Shown here: in pieces, positions 1 through 4,814 of the stretch
Layout: each line of letters begins with the position of its first letter
Numbering within the stretch: position 1 is the first letter of the stretch
NCBI GenBank assembly: GCA_020252385.1
Contig: JADCDC010000079.1
Location: 1 to 5,735, forward strand
Reading direction: 5' to 3'
Length of the DNA stretch: 5,735 nucleotides
Source: Aestuariivirga sp.
GTDB taxonomy: Bacteria; Pseudomonadota; Alphaproteobacteria; Rhizobiales; Aestuariivirgaceae
Position numbers and translations under genes: made by a program
Notes under the pieces: generated by a model
Seen by the model: only the letters and a program-made list of their open reading frames with translations
What the model was told of the DNA's origin: nothing
The model's database searches: none

Positions 1-3000
1 CAGGACATCGCCACCGAGGGCCTGACCACCATCGCCCAGGCCGTGCGTTCCGAGGTCGACCTGCTGGTCGGCGGCGTCGAGCACGCCGTGCAGCGCGCCG
101 CCGTCCTTGAGGAGATCGTCCACAAGGAGATCGCCGCCATCGAGCGCGCCTTCGGCGGCAACGAGGAAAGGATCCGCAGCCTCGTCGCGGGGATCGAGAA
201 CCAGCGCTCAGCACTCCACCAGGCAACACTGCTCATCAGCAACGACACCAACCCGCTGATCACCAGGCTCGAGAACGGCACGAAGAACCTCGACGGCATC
301 ATGGCCGCCGCCCAGGACACGCTGGGCCGCCTCGAGGGAGGCCTCCGCGACATTTCGAGCAACGTGATGCGCGCCATGGACGACATGTCGGAGCGCGCCA
401 ATTCGGCAGGCTCCGAGATCGGTGTCCAGACCGCGCACATGGAAGACGTCTCGGCGCGCATGGTGGGCCAGATCCGCGATTTCGCGCGCCAGCTGTCGGT
501 CCAGATCGACCAGATGCAGCTGGCCTCCGCCAACCTCAGCACCGAGACCGTGGAATTCGGCCGCTCGGTGGAGGACATGGAGGCGGGCGTCACCCACACG
601 GTCAGGAGCGCCATCGAGGCGCTCACCGCCGTGCACCAGGACATCACGCGCACCATCGAGCGCGCCAGCATCACCTCTGCCGACCAGATCCGCCAGCAGG
701 CGGCGGAACTGGCCGACGTCGTCCAGAACACCGGCTCGAGCCTGACCTATCACCTCAAGACCGTGTCGGACGACATGGCCCAGAACCTCGAGCGCGCCAG
801 CCTCGACACGGCACAGCTCCTCGAGCAGAGCCGCGGCCTCGTCACCCAGGGCCTGCAGTCCATGGCGGGCGAATACATCGACCGCGTGGCGCAGTCGCGC
901 ACCGAGCTCGTCTCCTATCTCGACCAGTCCTCCGCCGGGATCGCGGCGGCGATCGACGAGGCAACCGACAATGTGGCGGGCCGCCTCAACGCATCGGGCT
1001 CGCAGTTCCTCGCCAATCTCGACCAGACGGCGGGCGAGCTCCTCTCCGAGCTCGGCTCCATGTCGACCGGCATGTCCGGCCGCATCGAGGAGACGACCGG
1101 CCGCCTCATCGTCGAGATCGGCACGCGCGCCGAGCGCATCATCTCCAGGCTCGACGATTCGGCCGGAGGCGTCTTCGCCAGGCTGGACGAGCAGGCGGGC
1201 CTCGTCAGCAGCCGTGTGGAGGACACCGCCAACCGCATCCTCTTCACCATCGAGGACCGCACCGCGGCCGCGAGCGCAAGGGTGGGCGAGTCGGCCCAGC
1301 AGATCCTCGCGGCACTCGACCAGCAGAACCACGATTCCGCCCAGCGCGTCACCGAATCCGCGGCCCGCGCCGAGATGGCGATCGCCCGCGCCACGGGCGA
1401 CATCAGCTCGCTCCTCGACAATTCCTCCTCCGACATCGTGGTGCGCATCGACAGCGCGGTGGGCGCCGCCCTGGGCCGGCTCGAGCAGACCTCGGCCGAA
1501 CTCCGCGGCCTCCTCTCCGAGACCAGCACCGACGTGACGGGCCAGCTCGAATCCCGCACCCAGCACGTTCTGGGCCGCCTCGACCAGGTGCTCGGCACCG
1601 CCAACTCGCGCCTCAGCGAAACCGCCATGCTGTTCGAGAGCATGATCGGCCAGACCACCAATGGCCTCGAGGACCGGATCGGCACCTCCGCCGAAACGCT
1701 GAACGCGCTGATGAACACCTCCGTCGAGAATGCCCGCAGCCGCCTCGACGAGGCCGCCGCCCTGTTCCAGACGCTGGTCGAGCAGGTGACCACCGGCGTC
1801 GAGAACGGTGTCGGCAATTCCGGATCCATGCTGCATGAGCAGGTCTCGCGCGCCGTCAACACCGCGACCACCCGCCTCGACGAGACGACGAGGCTCTTCC
1901 ACGAGCTGATCGGCGGCGCCTCGGACGAGCTCGAGCGCCGGATCGACACCGCCAACGAGCGCTTCTTCGGCCAGATCGAGACCAGCATGAGTGCCGCCAC
2001 CGGCTCGATCGACCAGGCCAACAAGACCTTCCAGGAGGTCATCGGCGGCACCGCCAACACCATCGTCAGGAGCCTCGACAGCTCGAAGAGCGAGATCGTC
2101 AACGCCGTCGAATCGAGCGTCGTCGAGGTGCTGGGCAGGATCGAGACCTCCTCCGCCGCCTTCCAGACGCTGATCACCGGCACCGCCGACGATCTCGAAA
2201 GCAAGGTCGATGGCGCGGCGGAGCGCCTCTATGGCCACATGAACGCCACCGCGAGCTCCGTCTCGGGCAAGCTCAACGACGTGTCCGCCTCGATCACCGG
2301 CCGGCTCGAGGACGTCTCGGGCACCATCAACGACCTCATCGTCAACACCAGCGGCACCATCGTCTCCCACCTCAAGGACACGGCCGGCATCGTCAACCGC
2401 GAGATGACCGAATCCGGCATCGCGCTGGCCGAGCGCATCGAAAGCTCGGGCGGCATGGTGACGGAGAAGCTGATCGGCGTGTCGGACAGTTTCGTCCACA
2501 ACATCGCCAAGGCGCGCGAGGACATGCTGGAGATGCTCACCACCTCCTCCGAGGACGTGACGCGCCGCCTGCAGGACACCACGATGCAGCTCTACAGCAG
2601 GCTCGACGGCACCACGACCTCGATGACCGGGCAGCTGGAGCAGACCGCGGCCAACCTCTACACCCGCCTCGACCAGGTCTCCTCGCACATGTCGGGCGAA
2701 CTGGAGCAGACCGCGCAGCGCATCACCGACTACATCAGCACCTCCACGGGCGATGCGGTCAGCAAGGTGGCGACCGTCACCGACCAGCTCACCGGCCAGC
2801 TCGACCAGTCGACGCAGCAGCTGGGCACACTCCTCGACGAGACCTCGCAGCGCCTCGGCAACCAGCTGGAGCAGGCGGCGGCCAACCTCTCGGTGCTGTT
2901 CGGCAACTCGACCGAGATGCTCACCCAGCGCCTCGACGACACCTCGACGCACCTGTCCGAGCTCTTCACCACCAACACGGGCAAGATCGCGGGCGATCTC

Positions 3001-4461
3001 GAGCAGACCTCGGAGCGCATCTCCGGCCTGTTCTCGGTCAATGCCGAGCGCCTGTCGACGACGCTGGACCAGACCTGGAACAGCCTCTCCGGCCTGTTCA
3101 ATGCCAAGACCCAGACGCTCACCGAGCAGCTCGACCGCACCTCGGGCGACATCTCGGCCCTGTTTACCGCCAACACCCGCATGATGGCCGAGCAGATCGA
3201 CAAGACCGCGAGCGAGCTGACAGACACCTTCGCCGAAACGGCGGTGCGCGTCACCCGCCAGGTGAGCGAGGTGAACCAGATCATGGCGCAGCGCCTCGAG
3301 CGGGCCTCCTCCGAGGTCACCTCGCAGCTCGATACGGCGGGCTCCTCCATGCTCGCCCGCATCGAGGACACGGCGCAGGGCATGAGCCAGCGCTTCGACC
3401 TGTCGACCAGCATGCTGGAGCGCGTGTCGAGCGAGCTCGTGGGCAAGCTCGACGGCACGGGCCAGCGCTTCGCCACCGTGCTCGACAATGCCTCGAGCAT
3501 CATCCTCGCCGATCTCGGCAAGGCCACGGCCACCTTCAACGACGGCCTCAACCAGACCACGCTGCAGATCACCAGCCGCCTCGACGAGGACACGGGCCTC
3601 CTGGCCGGCCGCGTCGAGCGCGCCAGCCGCGAGCTCGAGCAGACGTCGGTCAACACCGCGCTCAAGCTCGAGGAGGCGAACCGCAAGTTCTCGAAGCACG
3701 TCGAGACCGCCAGCGCCTTCCTCTCGGAACAGCTCGCCGCCGCCGCAGGCGTCATGGACGAGCGGCTCGAGACCGTGGCGAACGACCTCACCGGCAAGCT
3801 CGAACTGACCTCGACGCGCGTGTCCGAGCGGCTGGACGACACGGCCCTCCTCGTCGAGCGCTCGGTCGACAAGTTCGACAACGAGATGACGCGCGTGCTT
3901 GCCAAGCGCACCGAAACGCTCGAGGCGCTGGTGGCCGAGACGTCCAAGCGCGCCTCGGAGATCGACGGCGTGATGTCGAACTACCTGGGCCTGATCGAGG
4001 ATTCGCTCGCAGCCTCGGAGGCCAAGGCCCGCGAGATCAGCCGCATCATCGCCGATCAGTCCGCCATCGCCAGCCGCAACCTCGAAAGCGAGATCGGGAA
4101 GCTCGAGGAAACCTCGGGCGATCAGATCGCGCAGGCCGCGCGCGTGCTGAAGGACCAGCACGAGCGCGCCATGGCGGCGATGAGCGAGATGCTGTCCTCC
4201 ACCGCCAGCGACTTCCAGCAGACCGCGCAGGACATGCGCCTCACCGCCCAGCAGGTGGTGAAGGACATCGACGCCGCGCGGGGCGAGCTGAAGCGCGCGC
4301 TGCTCGAACTGCCGGAGGAAACCCGCAGCAACGCCGATGCGATGCGCCGCGTGGTGGCCGACCAGATCAACGCGCTGGCCGTCCTCGCCGATGCGGTGAA
4401 GCGCCAGACCGGCAACCTCGACCTCTCCGGCCCCGGCTCGGGCCGCAGCGGCAGGAACTGA
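1..4461 (+). CDS. Giant hendecad-repeat coiled-coil protein, probable Growth Pole Ring (GPR) homologue, 5'-truncated by the window
   Basis: The frame is open from base 1 and ends at TGA 4459-4461, leaving 1486 residues of a longer protein. A GTG at 43 is internal because the frame continues upstream of it. Codons 1-236 are helical, with a segment around codons 34-62 (VHKEIAAIERAF, then NEERIRSLV) that I recall from rhizobial GPR/'kinesin-like' proteins. Codons 237-1138 are 82 perfect 11-residue repeats with hydrophobic residues at positions 1 and 5. Codons 1139-1291 mix hendecads and heptads. The C-terminus carries LPEETRSNADAMRR and a short Gly/Ser tail. No membrane segment is visible here, no Cys occurs, and Pro is absent from codon 86 to 1437. 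In Agrobacterium, GPR is about 2100 residues, apolipoprotein-like, and forms a ring at the growth pole needed for polar growth and rod shape. The coiled-coil nature is seen directly; the GPR assignment is inferred. Alternatives are another apolipoprotein-like or tropomyosin-like scaffold. Confidence 0.72.
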   Translation, partial: QDIATEGLTTIAQAVRSEVDLLVGGVEHAVQRAAVLEEIVHKEIAAIERAFGGNEERIRSLVAGIENQRSALHQATLLISNDTNPLITRLENGTKNLDGIMAAAQDTLGRLEGGLRDISSNVMRAMDDMSERANSAGSEIGVQTAHMEDVSARMVGQIRDFARQLSVQIDQMQLASANLSTETVEFGRSVEDMEAGVTHTVRSAIEALTAVHQDITRTIERASITSADQIRQQAAELADVVQNTGSSLTYHLKTVSDDMAQNLERASLDTAQLLEQSRGLVTQGLQSMAGEYIDRVAQSRTELVSYLDQSSAGIAAAIDEATDNVAGRLNASGSQFLANLDQTAGELLSELGSMSTGMSGRIEETTGRLIVEIGTRAERIISRLDDSAGGVFARLDEQAGLVSSRVEDTANRILFTIEDRTAAASARVGESAQQILAALDQQNHDSAQRVTESAARAEMAIARATGDISSLLDNSSSDIVVRIDSAVGAALGRLEQTSAELRGLLSETSTDVTGQLESRTQHVLGRLDQVLGTANSRLSETAMLFESMIGQTTNGLEDRIGTSAETLNALMNTSVENARSRLDEAAALFQTLVEQVTTGVENGVGNSGSMLHEQVSRAVNTATTRLDETTRLFHELIGGASDELERRIDTANERFFGQIETSMSAATGSIDQANKTFQEVIGGTANTIVRSLDSSKSEIVNAVESSVVEVLGRIETSSAAFQTLITGTADDLESKVDGAAERLYGHMNATASSVSGKLNDVSASITGRLEDVSGTINDLIVNTSGTIVSHLKDTAGIVNREMTESGIALAERIESSGGMVTEKLIGVSDSFVHNIAKAREDMLEMLTTSSEDVTRRLQDTTMQLYSRLDGTTTSMTGQLEQTAANLYTRLDQVSSHMSGELEQTAQRITDYISTSTGDAVSKVATVTDQLTGQLDQSTQQLGTLLDETSQRLGNQLEQAAANLSVLFGNSTEMLTQRLDDTSTHLSELFTTNTGKIAGDLEQTSERISGLFSVNAERLSTTLDQTWNSLSGLFNAKTQTLTEQLDRTSGDISALFTANTRMMAEQIDKTASELTDTFAETAVRVTRQVSEVNQIMAQRLERASSEVTSQLDTAGSSMLARIEDTAQGMSQRFDLSTSMLERVSSELVGKLDGTGQRFATVLDNASSIILADLGKATATFNDGLNQTTLQITSRLDEDTGLLAGRVERASRELEQTSVNTALKLEEANRKFSKHVETASAFLSEQLAAAAGVMDERLETVANDLTGKLELTSTRVSERLDDTALLVERSVDKFDNEMTRVLAKRTETLEALVAETSKRASEIDGVMSNYLGLIEDSLAASEAKAREISRIIADQSAIASRNLESEIGKLEETSGDQIAQAARVLKDQHERAMAAMSEMLSSTASDFQQTAQDMRLTAQQVVKDIDAARGELKRALLELPEETRSNADAMRRVVADQINALAVLADAVKRQTGNLDLSGPGSGRSGRN
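1600..2259 (+). repeat. Five tandem 44-residue (132-base) super-repeats inside the hendecad array
   Basis: Hendecads 28 to 47 group into five units of four, starting at 1600, 1732, 1864, 1996 and 2128. Each opens with a unit such as ANSRLSETAML, ARSRLDEAAAL, ATTRLDETTRL, ATGSIDQANKT or VLGRIETSSAA. A phenylalanine-led hendecad follows (FESMIGQTTNG, FQTLVEQVTTG, FHELIGGASDE, FQEVIGGTANT, FQTLITGTADD). The third and fourth hendecads are more variable, the third often starting LE. The preceding four hendecads (1468-1599) look like a degenerate member with L in place of F. This suggests growth by duplication of a four-hendecad block. Confidence 0.8.
2788..3249 (+). repeat. Seven tandem 22-residue (66-base) super-repeats with an alternating Leu-Phe hendecad
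   Basis: Hendecads 64 to 77 pair into seven 22-residue units starting at 2788, 2854, 2920, 2986, 3052, 3118 and 3184. The first hendecad of each pair reads like LTxQLDxTxxx (LTGQLDQSTQQ, IAGDLEQTSER, LTEQLDRTSGD). The second carries a hydrophobic pair at positions 4-5, mostly LF (LSVLFGNSTEM, LSELFTTNTGK, ISGLFSVNAER, LSGLFNAKTQT, ISALFTANTRM). The first pair has LL (LGTLLDETSQR) and the last has TF (LTDTFAETAVR), so the edges are degenerate. The only tryptophan in the visible protein lies in unit LSTTLDQTWNS. Confidence 0.85.
3415..3873 (+). repeat. Alternating heptad and six-hendecad blocks (7 + 66 + 7 + 66 + 7 residues)
   Basis: Directly after the 82-unit array the 11-residue phase is broken by a 7-residue unit LERVSSE (3415-3435). 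Six hendecads follow (3436-3633, LVGKLDGTGQR to LAGRVERASRE), then a second 7-residue unit LEQTSVN (3634-3654). Six more hendecads follow (3655-3852, TALKLEEANRK to VSERLDDTALL), then VERSVDK (3853-3873). The two 73-residue blocks have the same architecture. A 7-residue insertion amounts to one heptad, which keeps the hydrophobic seam but locally changes supercoil handedness. Confidence 0.75.
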
Positions 4462-4492
4462 GGCACATCAACGAAAGCGTCCCACCTGCTCA

Positions 4493-4601
4493 CCCTCCCC
4501 CTTGTGGGGAGGGGTAGGGGTGGGGGTCGCTCCGCAGGCTTAGATTCATACACCCGACTCGCGGTACCCCCACCCTTGATCCCTCCCCACAAGGGGGAGG
4601 G
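4493..4601. repeat. Inverted pair of 21-base palindromes (rhizobial-type intergenic palindromic element)
   Basis: The left arm (4493-4513) is an 8-base stem CCCTCCCC, a loop CTTGT and the matching GGGGAGGG. The right arm (4581-4601) is its exact reverse complement. Inside them, a further inexact match (GGGTGGGGGT near 4518-4527 against ACCCCCACCC at 4566-4575) extends the inverted repeat to about 38-41 bases per side, leaving a loop of about 30 bases (4531-4560). The region can therefore fold as one long stem or as two small hairpins. G/C-rich palindromes of this type are frequent between genes in rhizobia, and RIME-like elements of about 100 bases with two palindromes are known there. Which named family this belongs to is not settled. 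No T-run follows, so intrinsic termination is not supported, although a role in transcript-end stabilisation is possible. Confidence 0.85.
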
Positions 4602-4651
4602 AAACACGACATGATGTGACGCGATCACAAGTCAATTCCGCGCCGTCCCGA

Positions 4652-4771
4652 AACGCGCCAGAGCGCGTTCCGACCAGGTGGACTCTCCTGGTCGAATAGA
4701 ACCCGCTCCAGATCAATGACTTGAGCATGATTTTGTCGCAAAAGTGGTTTCCACTTTCGCGGATCATGCTC
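4652..4771. repeat. Mosaic intergenic element made of three consecutive hairpins
   Basis: Three palindromic modules follow one another. AACGCGC/GCGCGTT (4652-4658 and 4663-4669) has a 4-base loop. CGACCAGG/CCTGGTCG (4671-4678 and 4687-4694) has an 8-base loop. A long hairpin with GAGCATGAT/ATCATGCTC ends occupies 4723-4771. The 28 bases between the second and third modules are not palindromic. The modular layout and the GAGCATGAT...ATCATGCTC ends match what I recall of mosaic repeats scattered between genes in Hyphomicrobiales. No transposase lies nearby, so this would be a non-autonomous or chromosome-structural repeat. Confidence 0.78.
4723..4771. repeat. 49-base extended palindrome of the GAGCATGAT...ATCATGCTC type
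   Basis: The outer arms GAGCATGAT (4723-4731) and ATCATGCTC (4763-4771) match perfectly over 9 bases. The inner arms GCAAAAGTGG (4738-4747) and CCACTTTCGC (4751-4760) pair with one mismatch around a TTT loop. The two stems are separated by short asymmetric bulges. The element ends 43 bases before the ATG of the next gene, so its hairpin would lie in the leader if transcription starts upstream of it. The 3' half has no T-run. Confidence 0.8.
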
Positions 4772-4801
4772 TAAGTGAACGGCAACACAATCGGCAAGCG
4801 G

Positions 4802-4806
4802 AAGGA
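4802..4806 (+). promoter_or_regulatory. Ribosome binding site of the DUF1611/dgcN gene
   Basis: AAGGA lies 8 bases upstream of ATG 4815, within a purine-rich run GGAAGGACGGA. An in-frame TGA at 4776-4778 and the absence of any ATG, GTG or TTG codon between it and 4815 make this the first possible start in the frame. Confidence 0.75.
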
Positions 4807-4814
4807 CGGAACGC

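Larger units (their letters stand above)
709..3414 (+). repeat. Array of 82 contiguous 11-residue (33-base) hendecad repeats in the coding sequence
   Basis: Reading the protein in steps of 11 from L at 709 gives 82 units with no insertion or deletion (902 codons), ending with MSQRFDLSTSM at 3382-3414. The approximate consensus is h-x-x-[R/Q]-[L/I]-[D/E]-x-[T/A/S]-[S/A]-x-x, where h is usually L, I, V, M or F. Examples are VFARLDEQAGL, ITGRLEDVSGT and IAGDLEQTSER. Some units carry A, S or T at position 1 (ASARVGESAQQ), which weakens the stripe locally. No unit contains proline. Eleven residues span about three helical turns, so positions 1 and 5 form a nearly straight stripe, as in apolipoprotein-type amphipathic helices and right-handed hendecad coiled coils. 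The units differ widely in DNA sequence, so the repeat is old and held at protein level. Confidence 0.93.
4462..4814. other. Gene-free gap of 353 bases occupied mainly by two palindromic elements
   Basis: No credible coding sequence lies between the TGA of the coiled-coil gene and the ATG of the DUF1611 gene. Short open frames here are built out of the palindromes. The first 31 bases are plain. The inverted-palindrome element follows (4493-4601), then about 50 bases of unremarkable sequence, a three-hairpin mosaic (4652-4771), and a 43-base leader to the next start codon. I see no convincing sigma-70 type promoter and no hairpin followed by a T-run. Confidence 0.75.

Noticed and set aside
43..45. 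GTG as the start codon of the coiled-coil gene
   Set aside because: The frame is open back to base 1 and encodes similar helical sequence; a family member would need several hundred more N-terminal residues. The start is outside the window.
709..3414. CRISPR array or minisatellite DNA
   Set aside because: The 33-base periodicity exists only at protein level; the DNA units are diverged and in frame, with no repeat/spacer structure.
915..3947. Other long minus-strand open frames (915-2204, 2229-2582, 2730-3947) and plus-strand frame-2 stretches
   Set aside because: They are Ser/Arg/Pro-rich frame shadows of a GC-rich repeat gene, with no recognisable domain.
208..4161. 1317-codon open frame on the minus strand
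   Set aside because: It shares codon boundaries with the plus-strand gene, its translation is low-complexity (Leu, Gly, Ala, Arg, Val, His, Glu, Asp), and the absence of stops is explained by avoidance of TTA, CTA and TCA in the real gene. The repeat pattern makes sense only on the plus strand.
1..4461. Methyl-accepting chemotaxis protein or kinesin
   Set aside because: No conserved chemoreceptor hairpin tip, HAMP or heptad methylation region is visible, and no motor P-loop exists in the visible part; 'kinesin-like' labels in this family reflect coiled-coil similarity only.
4493..4601. Intrinsic terminator of the coiled-coil gene
   Set aside because: Strong G/C hairpins are present, but neither arm is followed by a T-run and the structure matches a dispersed intergenic repeat better.
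4493..4771. Insertion sequence with terminal inverted repeats
   Set aside because: There is no transposase coding sequence between the arms, and the two elements have unrelated sequences.
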